From Marinobacter halotolerans (GTDB taxonomy: Bacteria; Pseudomonadota; Gammaproteobacteria; Pseudomonadales; Oleiphilaceae), in contig NZ_VMHP01000001.1 of NCBI RefSeq assembly GCF_008795985.1, forward strand, positions 310,001-374,000: a stretch of 64,000 nucleotides of DNA, read 5' to 3'. A program made the translations under genes and the position numbers. A model generated the notes under the pieces. The model did no database searches and was not told the origin of the DNA. It worked only from the letters and a program-made list of their open reading frames with translations. Below are positions 1 to 9,857 of this stretch, in pieces; positions within the stretch are counted from its first letter, which is position 1, and every line of letters starts with the position of its first letter.

Positions 1-541
1 GCTGATCTTCCCTGGCCAACCAGTCCAGACTTTGCGCAAGATGTTCGCTGTTCGCCACGGGACCCTCGGCCAGCCACCGGCCAAGCTCTCTTCGGGCCGC
101 TGCTGAGTGTTCTCTGGCGACGCCGTGAACCAGCAGCTGCTGGAAACGGCGCCAGGTTCGATTGGGGTCAGCCGCCATGCCTCCCCTGAACGCTTCAAAG
201 GTTTCCGGAGCCATACCCCTCGGCCAGTGATCACCTGCCACAAAGCGTGGAAAGCCCGCCAGGGTCACCACTTTCTGCACCGGTGTTCCGGGAATGTCCG
301 CTGCGGCCATCGCCACCTGAGCCCCCTGGGACCAGCCCAGCCAAACCCTCGGTTCCGGATATTGACGAACCAGCCTTTGCGCAGCCTCTGCAACCGTGCG
401 ACTGGATACGAGCAGATCATCGTCAAGGGAAACAAACTGCACCGTTCCCGGCCACTGCCCCACAATCGGGCCAAGCATGGCGGCGTCGACCCCCCAGCCG
501 CCAATCACCAGTAGCGCCTGTGTTTCCGGCCGGAGTGTCAT
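1..541 (-). CDS. bioH: Pimeloyl-ACP methyl ester carboxylesterase BioH, partial
   Basis: The frame opens at the ATG at 541 (minus strand) and runs without a stop off the left edge, so only about 180 N-terminal residues are visible. It reads as an alpha/beta hydrolase: an N-terminal strand with GGWG (oxyanion region) and the nucleophile elbow GWSQG near residue 70. BioH removes the methyl ester from pimeloyl-ACP, ending the disguised fatty-acid route to pimelate in the cytoplasm. The ATG overlaps the bioF stop codon (ATGA), so translation is probably coupled. Context after bioB and bioF supports BioH over another hydrolase; the remaining triad residues lie outside the window. Confidence 0.85.
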   Translation of the reverse strand, partial: MTLRPETQALLVIGGWGVDAAMLGPIVGQWPGTVQFVSLDDDLLVSSRTVAEAAQRLVRQYPEPRVWLGWSQGAQVAMAAADIPGTPVQKVVTLAGFPRFVAGDHWPRGMAPETFEAFRGGMAADPNRTWRRFQQLLVHGVAREHSAAARRELGRWLAEGPVANSEHLAQSLDWLAREDQ

Positions 542-1716
542 ACCACCTGCTCTTCCCGGGCATTGAGTATGTGACGGCAATCAGACAGTCCATCCAGCAG
601 CTGCTGCAGGTCATCCATGGCGTGGGCGGCGCTAAGGGTCACCCGCAGGCGGGCTTCCCCTTCCGGCACGGTGGGCGGGCGAATCGCGGTCACCAGCAAG
701 CCACGCTCCTCCAGCGCCCGGCTTAGCGCCAATGCCATCCAGTTATCCCCCACCATGATGGGCTGGATAGGCGTCCGTGACGGCATCAGCTCATATCCCA
801 TCTCAGTGGCCCCCTGGCGGAACGCACTGATCAGCTTCACCAGGTGCTCGCGACGGTGCTGTTCATGCTCGACAAGGTCCAGACTTGCGCAGGTGGCCGA
901 GGCAATGGCCGGCGGCATGGCCGTGGTGTAGATGTAGGTACGGGCTTTCTGCACCAGGTAATCCATCAGCAGCTCAGGCCCTGCCACAAAGGCGCCACTG
1001 GTTCCTATGCCCTTGCCCAGGGTGCCAATCAGCACCGGCACATCCTCTTCTGACAAACCGAGCTCTGCGACACTCCCCCGCCCCTGAGGGCCCAGCACAC
1101 CGATTCCGTGAGCATCGTCCACCACCAAAAGTGCCTCATGGCGCCGGCAAAGCCGGGCGAGCTCGGCCAGTGGTGCGATATCGCCGTCCATGCTGAAAAC
1201 GCCGTCCGTCACCACCAGCTTGTGGCCGTCGGTACTTTTCAGCATGGCTTCAAGGGCCTCTGTATCGCCATGGGGATAACGGCGCACCCGGGCGCGACTC
1301 AGGATACAGCCATCGATGATGGAGGCATGATTGAGGCGGTCGGAAAAAATGGTATCGCCCCGACCGGCCAGCGCGGCGATAACGCCCATATTCGCCATAT
1401 AACCGGTGGAGAAAAACAGCGCGGAGCTTCGACCAGTAAAGCTGGCCAGGCGTTGTTCTAGCTGGTGATGGGCATCATGATGGCCGCAGATCAGGTGGGA
1501 AGCCGCGCCACCCAGCCCGTTAGCCTGCATGGCGCCAGCCGCTACCCGGGAAAGCTCGGGGTGGCTGGCCATGCCCAGATAGTCATTGCTGCAGAAAGAC
1601 AAGAGCGGTCGACCGTCAGACACCAACAGTGGCTGCTGAGGGCCACTGACCTGACGGCGCACCCGGTAAAGACCGGATTGCCTGCGCTGTTCCAGCTCGG
1701 CGGCGAAATCGCGCAT
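538..1716 (-). CDS. bioF: 8-amino-7-oxononanoate synthase BioF
   Basis: This 392-residue protein has the usual length for the family. It condenses pimeloyl-ACP (or -CoA) with L-alanine using pyridoxal phosphate, the first committed step of biotin ring assembly. Visible marks are FCSNDYLG near residue 42, the VDDAHGIGVLGP cofactor segment, and GTLGKGIGTSG, where the lysine forms the Schiff base. A GGGAGAG ribosome site at 1722-1728 supports the ATG at 1716. It lies 25 bp after bioB and overlaps bioH by four bases, so the three form one minus-strand operon that probably continues to bioC/bioD beyond the window. Confidence 0.97.
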   Translation of the reverse strand: MRDFAAELEQRRQSGLYRVRRQVSGPQQPLLVSDGRPLLSFCSNDYLGMASHPELSRVAAGAMQANGLGGAASHLICGHHDAHHQLEQRLASFTGRSSALFFSTGYMANMGVIAALAGRGDTIFSDRLNHASIIDGCILSRARVRRYPHGDTEALEAMLKSTDGHKLVVTDGVFSMDGDIAPLAELARLCRRHEALLVVDDAHGIGVLGPQGRGSVAELGLSEEDVPVLIGTLGKGIGTSGAFVAGPELLMDYLVQKARTYIYTTAMPPAIASATCASLDLVEHEQHRREHLVKLISAFRQGATEMGYELMPSRTPIQPIMVGDNWMALALSRALEERGLLVTAIRPPTVPEGEARLRVTLSAAHAMDDLQQLLDGLSDCRHILNAREEQVV

Positions 1717-1741
1717 GGTGGCTCTCCCGGGCGATTAAGCC

Positions 1742-2812
1742 CTATGCGGACTCGCGGGTTGCGTCGTAGAACAGGTGGCGGTTCTGCTCGTACTCAACCG
1801 CTTCAACAATGGCCTCTTCTTCCACTTCCTCTGGATGGGCCTGCTCACGCTGCTCGGGGCGGATACCCAGGCGCCGGAACAGCTCCATATCGGCGTCGGC
1901 CTGCGGATTGGCGGTGGTCAGCAGTTTCTCGCCGTAGAAAATCGAGTTGGCGCCAGCAAGGAAGCACAAGGACTGCATCTGTTCGTTCATTTCCTCACGC
2001 CCGGCGGACAGACGAACGTGTGAGGCCGGCATCATGATACGGGCCACGGCAATGGTGCGAATAAATTCGAACGGATCCAGGTCTTCTACGTCTTCCATGG
2101 GCGTACCCGGCACCTTGACCAGCATATTGACCGGAACGCTTTCCGGCTGTTGCGGCAGGTTGGCCAGCTGCACCAGCAGCCCGACGCGGTCATCCGGATC
2201 CTCACCCATACCCACGATACCGCCGCAGCAAACTTTCATGCCGGCTTTGCGCACGTTGGCCAGGGTATCGAGCCTGTCCTGATAGGTGCGGGTGGTGATG
2301 ATGTGGCTATAGTATTTCTCGGAGGTGTCCAGATTGTGGTTGTAGTAGTCCAGACCGGCTCCGGCCAGCTCATCCGCCTGCTCGGGCTTGAGCATTCCCA
2401 GCGTCATGCAGGTCTCGAGACCCAGGGATTTCACCTGCCGCACCATATCAACCACATAACCCATGTCTTTCTTTGACGGGCTGCGCCAGGCCGCGCCCAT
2501 GCAGAACCGGGACGCACCCTTGGCCTTGGCCGCTTTGGCCTCTGCCACCACGCTCTCAATCTCGAGCAGCTTTTCCTTCTCAAGCCCGGTGTTGTAATGA
2601 CCGCTCTGGGGGCAGTACTTGCAGTCTTCCGGGCAGGCGCCGGTCTTGATGGACAGCAGGGTACTGACCTGCACTTCATTGGGGTCGAAGTTTTCCCGGT
2701 GGACGGTCTGGGCCCGGAACATCAGGTCATTGAACGGCAGCTCAAACAGCGCTCGGGCTTCCTGCATGGTCCAGTCGTGACGGGCTTGGCTGATAGATTG
2801 GGTGGCGGCCAT
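1742..2812 (-). CDS. bioB: Biotin synthase BioB
   Basis: This 356-residue radical SAM enzyme inserts sulfur into dethiobiotin. The SAM-cluster cysteines are Cys60, Cys64 and Cys67 in [10 protein letters not shown], and the following YNHNLDTS and [10 protein letters not shown] motifs are typical of BioB, whose second cluster is the sulfur donor. An acidic C-terminal tail rich in glutamate ([14 protein letters not shown]) extends beyond the barrel. The ATG at 2812 has an AGGATCG ribosome site just upstream. It is the first gene of the visible bio operon and is divergent from the ComF-type gene at 2893, with 80 bp between them for both promoters. I cannot recognise a BirA operator there. Confidence 0.97.
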   Translation of the reverse strand: MAATQSISQARHDWTMQEARALFELPFNDLMFRAQTVHRENFDPNEVQVSTLLSIKTGACPEDCKYCPQSGHYNTGLEKEKLLEIESVVAEAKAAKAKGASRFCMGAAWRSPSKKDMGYVVDMVRQVKSLGLETCMTLGMLKPEQADELAGAGLDYYNHNLDTSEKYYSHIITTRTYQDRLDTLANVRKAGMKVCCGGIVGMGEDPDDRVGLLVQLANLPQQPESVPVNMLVKVPGTPMEDVEDLDPFEFIRTIAVARIMMPASHVRLSAGREEMNEQMQSLCFLAGANSIFYGEKLLTTANPQADADMELFRRLGIRPEQREQAHPEEVEEEAIVEAVEYEQNRHLFYDATRESA

Positions 2813-2892
2813 GATACGATCCTGTTTATTTTTCCGGGCTTTTCAGACTCATTCTGAATAGCGCTGAACAGCTATGGATAGCGAGTGAACAA

Positions 2893-3618
2893 ATGATAAA
2901 GGGACTGGAGGCGCTGTCAACCTTGTTAGCACTAAAGGTTAACAGCAGCGGAAGTTGTGTGGCCTGCCTTGAACCGGCGGCAAGCTTTGGACTTTGCACC
3001 CCCTGCCGGGAAGAGCTGCCCAGGAATCGCTGGTACTGTCGCCATTGCGCCCTCCCGCTGGCCTTTCCCGGTCAAGACATGGCCTGCGGGGAATGTCTGA
3101 AAAGCCCGCCGCCGTTCATCCGGGTAATTGCGCCACTGCACTACCGGTTTCCGGTGGACCGGATGATCCGGCGTTACAAGGATTCTGGCCAGCGTGCCTT
3201 CGCCAAACCGCTGCTCCATGAGCTGGCACATCATCTTACGGAAACGCTCGATCGCCATCCGGACTGGCGCCCCGACCTTCTGGTTCCGGCACCGATGCAC
3301 CCGACCAGAAGGCGGAGCCGGGGCTTCAACCAGGCGTCGGATATTGCCGAGCATCTGGGCCGGAAACTGGCTCTGCCATGGTCATCAAACCTGGCCGCCC
3401 GCCAACGCAGCGCCAGATCCCAGCGCGGGCTTGACCGCAACGCCCGGATTACCAACCTGACAGGCATTTTCCGCATAGTAGATCAACCGCCGGCCCGGGT
3501 GGCGATTATCGATGATGTGGTGACCACCGGTGCGACCGCTCGCCTGCTCGCCCAGGCTCTGAAAAACGCGGGCGCCCGGGAGGTTCAGGTCTGGGCGCTG
3601 GCCCGCACGCCCGGGTAA
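2893..3618 (+). CDS. ComF family phosphoribosyltransferase-like protein
   Basis: This 241-residue protein has the ComFC architecture. An N-terminal zinc-binding region has paired cysteines (CVAC near 22-25, CTPC, CRHC, CGEC), followed by a phosphoribosyltransferase fold with the PRPP loop VAIIDDVVTTGATA near residues 203-216. ComF proteins are cytoplasmic and needed for DNA uptake during natural transformation in several gammaproteobacteria; the biochemical substrate is not known. The gene is divergent from bioB, a common arrangement in gammaproteobacteria (gntX/comF next to bioH). The ribosome site before the ATG at 2893 is weak, so the exact start is less certain than the identity. Confidence 0.88.
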   Translation: MIKGLEALSTLLALKVNSSGSCVACLEPAASFGLCTPCREELPRNRWYCRHCALPLAFPGQDMACGECLKSPPPFIRVIAPLHYRFPVDRMIRRYKDSGQRAFAKPLLHELAHHLTETLDRHPDWRPDLLVPAPMHPTRRRSRGFNQASDIAEHLGRKLALPWSSNLAARQRSARSQRGLDRNARITNLTGIFRIVDQPPARVAIIDDVVTTGATARLLAQALKNAGAREVQVWALARTPG

Positions 3619-3625
3619 TCGACGA

Positions 3626-4744
3626 TCACTCCCTGAGCAGGCCCGCGACCCGGTTGGCAATCGCAAGAGAGGCGGTAAGCCCCGGCGACTCGATACCGAA
3701 CAGATGAACTACGCCCGGCAGCCCATGGGATTCCGGCCCATCTATCCGGAAATCCGCAAACGACTCATTGGGCCCATGCAGCTTGGGGCGAATTCCCGCA
3801 TAGGCGGGCTGTAGCCTGGCCGGATCCAGGGCCGGCCACCACCGGCTGATGCTGCCGGTAAATGCCTGGGCCCGCGCCGGGTCAACCCGGTAGTCCGGCG
3901 TATCGACCCACTCCACGTCCGGACCAAATCGAGCTTGACCTGCCAAATCCAGGGTGAGATGAATACCCAATCCGCCGGGCTCGGGAACCGGATACACCAG
4001 AGAGTCGAACGGATGCTTTCCGCCGTAGCTGAAATACACGCCACGGGCATAGCGCTGACGAGGAATCTGCTGTTCCGGCATACCCTTCCAACAACTGGCA
4101 AGAGGGACCGCACCAAGGCCTGCCGAATTAACCACCTGCTCCGTCTTGAGCCAGCATGGGGACTCCCCGGCGACTTCCAAACGATAACCGTCGGTCTCGG
4201 TCACGATACCTACTACCGGTGCCCGACAGATCAATTGCCCACCAGCATCCTCCAGCTCACCCAGCAGCGCGAGCATAAGTGCGTGGCTGTCGATAATCCC
4301 GGTTTCCGGGGAATGGAGTGCGGCACCCGCGACAACGCCGGGCAGTTTCCGCGCCACGGCCTTTTTGTCGACCAGCTCCAGCTCCACCCCGTTTTTCTGT
4401 GCCTGTTCCCGGATCCTGACTAACTGGCCGGCCTCGGCCTCACCGGCCACAACCCATTTGCCACATTTCCGCACCGGCAGACGTCGGGTATGGCAGTAGT
4501 CGTAGAGTGCCTGGCGGCCCTCCACACAGAGCAACGCCTTAAGGGAATGCTCCGGGTAGTAAAGCCCGCCATGGACGACTTCGCTGTTGCGGGACGATAT
4601 TCCCTCGCCAAATCTGTCACCGGCCTCCAGTACCAGTACCTCCTGGCCCTGCTGTGCCAGTTTCCGCGCAATCGCAAGACCGACAACGCCAGCGCCGACC
4701 ACGACCGTTTGAGCCTGATAGATTTCTGGATCCGCCATATCCAC
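3626..4744 (-). CDS. NAD(P)/FAD-dependent oxidoreductase, L-2-hydroxyglutarate oxidase-like
   Basis: This protein of about 370 residues begins with a dinucleotide-binding fold (VVGAGVVGLAIARKLA, then an acidic strand end LVLEAGD), followed by ISSRNSEVVHGGLYY, typical of the DAO/LhgO-like flavoprotein family. The end (GIESPGLTASLAIANRVA) is also characteristic. The family oxidizes 2-hydroxy or amino acids at the membrane or in the cytosol; the substrate here cannot be fixed from sequence. The coordinates use a GTG at 4744; an in-frame ATG two codons later (4738) is an equally good start. It is convergent with the ComF-type gene, 7 bp apart. Confidence 0.8.
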   Translation of the reverse strand: MDMADPEIYQAQTVVVGAGVVGLAIARKLAQQGQEVLVLEAGDRFGEGISSRNSEVVHGGLYYPEHSLKALLCVEGRQALYDYCHTRRLPVRKCGKWVVAGEAEAGQLVRIREQAQKNGVELELVDKKAVARKLPGVVAGAALHSPETGIIDSHALMLALLGELEDAGGQLICRAPVVGIVTETDGYRLEVAGESPCWLKTEQVVNSAGLGAVPLASCWKGMPEQQIPRQRYARGVYFSYGGKHPFDSLVYPVPEPGGLGIHLTLDLAGQARFGPDVEWVDTPDYRVDPARAQAFTGSISRWWPALDPARLQPAYAGIRPKLHGPNESFADFRIDGPESHGLPGVVHLFGIESPGLTASLAIANRVAGLLRE

Positions 4745-4894
4745 GCTCGACTACTCGTTTTCAATAAGAGTCTCGAGTATGGCAAAACCCCGGGCGGCCT
4801 CAAACTCTGCTGGCAAAAACCCGCGACCGCATTACGGAAAAAGTCCTAAAACGGTATACTTCTCCATCAGGAACGTGCTGGGAGCCGTGAATCA

Positions 4895-5317
4895 ATGTCT
4901 GACAGGAAGCAGTTCATTATCGTTATGCTGGTCGCCGCCCTATTTGTGAGCTGGCTGGGCTGGCGCGGCTTTGAAGTCATCAGCCTCAATTACGCCCTCG
5001 CAGAGGACGAGACGGTTGCCAACTACCCCTACCAGCACCGGGTTGTACGAGTGGAGGGCAATACCGCCATTATGACGTCTTTGCGCTCCTTCGAAACGCC
5101 GACTCGGGAAGCCCTGAACGCCATCTTCCCGAGTATGGGCAACCTTGCGGATACCAGCCGGGAATGGCAGCGGGCGGAGCGCGAACTGGCCCAGGTGCAG
5201 GCCCGGGCCGGCGACATCATCCTTGAGCAAGCGGGTATCGATCGCATTCGCTGGGAACTGGACGAAAACTGGTACCATCTCAGCGAAATGAAGACCCGGC
5301 AAAGCGCGAGGCGCTAA
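4895..5317 (+). CDS. Hypothetical single-pass membrane protein
   Basis: I do not recognise this 140-residue protein. Residues about 7-27 form one hydrophobic segment after a short positively charged start (MSDRK), suggesting an N-terminal anchor with the rest outside the cytoplasm. The remainder is soluble, with a helical, charged stretch near residues 88-110 (EWQRAERELAQVQARAGD) that could form a coiled coil. GGAG at 4881-4884 supports the ATG at 4895. It ends 7 bp before srkA, so the two are probably cotranscribed. Confidence 0.75.
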   Translation: MSDRKQFIIVMLVAALFVSWLGWRGFEVISLNYALAEDETVANYPYQHRVVRVEGNTAIMTSLRSFETPTREALNAIFPSMGNLADTSREWQRAERELAQVQARAGDIILEQAGIDRIRWELDENWYHLSEMKTRQSARR

Positions 5318-5324
5318 TCCCTTT

Positions 5325-6326
5325 ATGACCGAAACCAGCAGCCACCCCTACGACGCCCTCACTCCGGACACCATTCTGGATGCCATGGAGGACGCGGGGT
5401 TTGTGGTGAACGGGCGTCTGTTTGCCCTGAACAGCTATGAAAACCGCGTTTATCAGATCGGCCTTGACGACAAATCACCGGTTATTGCCAAGTTCTACCG
5501 CCCCGGCCGCTGGAGCGAAGCCCAGATCCGTGAAGAACATGACTTCACGCGCCAGCTAGTGGAAGCCGACATTCCGGTCGTTGCGCCCATGGAGCTGCCC
5601 GGCGGTGACTCTCTTGGCCGTGGTGGAGAGTTCCTGTTTGCGGTGTTTCCCCAGCGCGGCGGTCAGGCGCCGGACACCAGCGTGACCGACACTCTCTACC
5701 GCCTGGGTCAATGGCTTGGGCAGCTTCACAATCAGGGCGACACCAAGGCTTTCCAGGAACGACCCACCCTTGACCTGATCGGCGGTATAACCGCCAATAC
5801 CGATTTTCTGATTCGGGAAAACTGGGTGCCTGCCGACCTGCGCCCTGCCTGGGATTCGCTGATTCCCGACCTGATCGAATACTGTCAGCGCCGGATGGAA
5901 GATGCAGGCGAAACCCATAATCTGCGAATCCACGGCGACTGCCACGCCGGCAATATTCTCTGCCGCGAAGATCAGATGCTGTTTGTAGACCTGGATGACT
6001 GCCGGACCGGGCCTGCCATTCAGGATCTCTGGCTGCTGCTGAACGGGGATGAGGTGGAGCGGGGACAGCAATTCGGTGAGCTGATGGAAGGCTACGAGAT
6101 GTTTCGCGACTTCAATCGCCGGGAAAGGCACCTGATCGAACCACTGCGCTGTTACCGCCAGATTTCCCATTGCACCTGGCTGGCAAAACGTTGGGACGAC
6201 CCGGCTTTCCCACGGTTCTTCCCCTGGTTTGCCAAGCCGAGGTTCTGGTCTGACCAGATTCTGTCCCTGAGGGAACAGCTGTCTGCCCTTCAGAGCCCGT
6301 CGATCAGTATTCCGGGCCAGTTCTAA
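5325..6326 (+). CDS. srkA: Stress response serine/threonine kinase SrkA (RdoA/YihE)
   Basis: This 333-residue protein matches the family in length and order of motifs: the start region with NSYENRVYQIG (nucleotide-binding loop), VIAKFYRPGRWS (catalytic lysine), the catalytic loop IHGDCHAGNIL near residue 207, and the metal-binding VDLDD about 18 residues later. SrkA is a cytoplasmic aminoglycoside-phosphotransferase-like kinase that protects gammaproteobacteria from stress-induced death and is linked to the Cpx response. It sits seven bases after the small membrane protein and 40 bp before another small membrane protein gene, in a plus-strand run that continues to cmoA and cmoB. Confidence 0.93.
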   Translation: MTETSSHPYDALTPDTILDAMEDAGFVVNGRLFALNSYENRVYQIGLDDKSPVIAKFYRPGRWSEAQIREEHDFTRQLVEADIPVVAPMELPGGDSLGRGGEFLFAVFPQRGGQAPDTSVTDTLYRLGQWLGQLHNQGDTKAFQERPTLDLIGGITANTDFLIRENWVPADLRPAWDSLIPDLIEYCQRRMEDAGETHNLRIHGDCHAGNILCREDQMLFVDLDDCRTGPAIQDLWLLLNGDEVERGQQFGELMEGYEMFRDFNRRERHLIEPLRCYRQISHCTWLAKRWDDPAFPRFFPWFAKPRFWSDQILSLREQLSALQSPSISIPGQF

Positions 6327-6366
6327 ACACCCGATATCCAGACAACCCTGACTTCCGGAGAGATTT

Positions 6367-6756
6367 GTGAGCCAGAAAGACGCCCGATATACAGCCCGCA
6401 GCCTGATCGTAACGGCCATTGTCACCGTTCTGGTCACCATTGGCACCCTGGAATTCAGCGGCCGGATTGATCACTCGGACAATAAGGACCATGTTCCCAT
6501 CGGCGAGTTCGAGGCAATACACCTCAAGCCCGGCGAACCTTTCCGGATGTCACCCAAATCCTCGGAACTGCATGCGGTCTGTGAACAGGGGTTCCTGGCC
6601 ATTGCCGCCGATGTAGATCCGTCCTTCCGCGGCATTCTGGTCGACTACAAGAACCGTGGCGTGCGCTGCAGCCGCGGCCCCGCTCCGGCGCACGACCGCC
6701 CGGTCCACGACAGCCCGACAAATGGTTCGGCGGGTCAGGAAGAGGACCAGGGCTGA
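6367..6756 (+). CDS. Hypothetical membrane-anchored protein
   Basis: This 129-residue protein starts at GTG 6367. Residues about 11-30 are hydrophobic (RSLIVTAIVTVLVTIGTLEF), giving one N-terminal anchor; the rest is a small extracytoplasmic-type domain with two cysteines (HAVCEQG and VRCSRG) that could pair, then a low-complexity tail rich in Pro, His, Ser and Gly. No family is recognised. The stop overlaps the cmoA start by one base (TGATG), showing translational coupling, so it is a real gene even though its function is unknown. Confidence 0.7.
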   Translation: MSQKDARYTARSLIVTAIVTVLVTIGTLEFSGRIDHSDNKDHVPIGEFEAIHLKPGEPFRMSPKSSELHAVCEQGFLAIAADVDPSFRGILVDYKNRGVRCSRGPAPAHDRPVHDSPTNGSAGQEEDQG

Positions 6757-7505
6757 TGTCCCGCAAGCCACAGAAACCGGTGCAGACCCGGGACAGACTG
6801 TTTGCCACCGAACAGGAAGCCGGCGAATTCCGCTTCGACGCCGCAGTCGCCCGGGTGTTTCCGGATATGATTCGACGCTCGGTGCCGGGCTACACCACCA
6901 TCATCCCGATGATCGAAGTCATTACCGATCAGTACGCCCAGGCTGGCAGCCACTGCTATGATCTGGGCTGCTCTCTGGGCGCATCGACCCTGGCCATGCG
7001 ACACGGCATAGGCGACCGCGACTGCCTGCTGACCGGTGTGGACAACTCACCGGACATGATTGAGCGGGCAGAGCACTTCATCGCCCTGGACGACCATCCG
7101 CTGCCGGTCTCCCTGCGCTGCGAGGATATTCTGGACACCCAACTGCAACAGGCGTCGGTGACCACCCTCAATTTCACCCTGCAGTTCGTGGCGCCAGAGC
7201 ATCGCAACGCGCTGTTGACCCGAATCGGCGATGCCACACTGCACGGTGGTGCTCTGATTCTTTCGGAAAAAATCCGTTTCGAATCCGCCGCCGAGCAGGA
7301 TATCCAGACCAGACTGCACCACGAGTTCAAGCGGGCCAACGGCTATTCCGACCTGGAAATCAGTCAGAAGCGCTCCGCCCTTGAACGGGTGCTGCTGCCG
7401 GAAACCATCGCGGCACATCAGCAGCGCCTGCAGGACTCCGGATTTTCCCGTGTGATGGTGTGGTATCAGTGCTTTAACTTTGTTTCCATACTGGCCGTCA
7501 AATAG
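6756..7505 (+). CDS. cmoA: Carboxy-S-adenosyl-L-methionine synthase CmoA
   Basis: This 249-residue class I methyltransferase-fold enzyme converts SAM and prephenate into carboxy-SAM. Evidence includes the starting FDAAVARVFPDMIRRSVPGY segment, which is diagnostic for CmoA, the SAM-binding YDLGCSLGAST near residue 68, and NFTLQFV further on. The product is the donor used by CmoB, encoded next, for 5-oxyacetyluridine at tRNA position 34. The ATG shares one base with the stop of the preceding membrane protein gene, and cmoB starts 25 bp downstream. Confidence 0.97.
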   Translation: MSRKPQKPVQTRDRLFATEQEAGEFRFDAAVARVFPDMIRRSVPGYTTIIPMIEVITDQYAQAGSHCYDLGCSLGASTLAMRHGIGDRDCLLTGVDNSPDMIERAEHFIALDDHPLPVSLRCEDILDTQLQQASVTTLNFTLQFVAPEHRNALLTRIGDATLHGGALILSEKIRFESAAEQDIQTRLHHEFKRANGYSDLEISQKRSALERVLLPETIAAHQQRLQDSGFSRVMVWYQCFNFVSILAVK

Positions 7506-7530
7506 CCCCCGAAGGAACTCGACCCCCCCC

Positions 7531-8526
7531 ATGACCCACTTTGACTGGCAAACACGCTACGCCAATCTGTTCAACGATCTGGACCAAAGCGGCCTGCAGC
7601 AGTGGCGCGAGCTTGTTCAGAAACAGCTCCACAAGCGCTTCGACGAAGCCCCTCATGGCGACATTCCCCGCTGGCTGTCGGCCCTGGATTCACTGCCGGA
7701 TATTGCCGCGCGACCACCGGTGCTGGACCGGTCCGCAGTAGCACTGCGTGCGCAGGAGACATTGCCTGACGACCTGCACCGGAAGCTGGAATCGGGCCTC
7801 AGGGGCCTTATGCCCTGGCGCAAGGGCCCCTTCGATTTTTTCGGCATTCCGATTGATACCGAATGGCGGTCAGACTGGAAATGGGACCGGGTGCTGCCCC
7901 ATCTGTCCGACCTAAAGGGACGACAGATTCTGGATGTGGGCTGCGGTTCCGGCTATCACCTCTGGCGGATGCTGGGGGAAGGCGCAGGACGGGTCATCGG
8001 CGTGGATCCCGGACTGCTTTTCCTGTTCCAGTTCCTGGCGGTGAAACGCTACATCGCCCCGGAGCCGCGGGCCGATCTTCTGCCCATCAAACTGGAAGAC
8101 CTGCCGCCCCGACTGGAAGCTTTCGACACCACTTTCTCAATGGGTGTGCTTTATCACCGGCGTTCGCCGCTGGATCATCTACTGGAACTGAAGGATACCC
8201 TGAAGCCGGGTGGTGAGCTGGTTCTGGAAACCCTGGTGGTAGACGGGCCCGAGGGCTACAGCCTGATGCCGGAAGACCGCTACGGCCAGATGCGCAACGT
8301 CTGGTTTCTGCCCAGTTGCGACACGCTTTTGCGGTGGCTGGACCGAACCGGCTTCCGTAATGCGCGGGTGGTGGACGTCAGCGTCACAACGACTGATGAG
8401 CAGCGCCAGACTGACTGGATGCGATTCCAGTCGCTGGCCGACTTCCTGCACCCGGACGACCCGAACAAAACCATTGAGGGCTATCCGGGGCCGAAGCGGG
8501 CCACACTGATTGCCACAAAGCCCTGA
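7531..8526 (+). CDS. cmoB: tRNA U34 carboxymethyltransferase CmoB
   Basis: CmoB transfers the carboxymethyl group from carboxy-SAM to 5-hydroxyuridine-34 of tRNA. I place the start at ATG 7531 (331 residues, MTHFDWQ...), which is the family length; an in-frame ATG at 7480 would overlap cmoA. The methyltransferase core shows DVGCGSGYHLWRM and VIGVDPG, followed by FSMGVLYHRRSP, all typical. GAAGGAA at 7511-7517 is the probable ribosome site, separated from the start by a run of eight C (7523-7530). The gene is convergent with purA, only eight bases apart. Confidence 0.96.
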   Translation: MTHFDWQTRYANLFNDLDQSGLQQWRELVQKQLHKRFDEAPHGDIPRWLSALDSLPDIAARPPVLDRSAVALRAQETLPDDLHRKLESGLRGLMPWRKGPFDFFGIPIDTEWRSDWKWDRVLPHLSDLKGRQILDVGCGSGYHLWRMLGEGAGRVIGVDPGLLFLFQFLAVKRYIAPEPRADLLPIKLEDLPPRLEAFDTTFSMGVLYHRRSPLDHLLELKDTLKPGGELVLETLVVDGPEGYSLMPEDRYGQMRNVWFLPSCDTLLRWLDRTGFRNARVVDVSVTTTDEQRQTDWMRFQSLADFLHPDDPNKTIEGYPGPKRATLIATKP

Positions 8527-8534
8527 GCGGGCTG

Positions 8535-9857
<1,323 letters not shown>

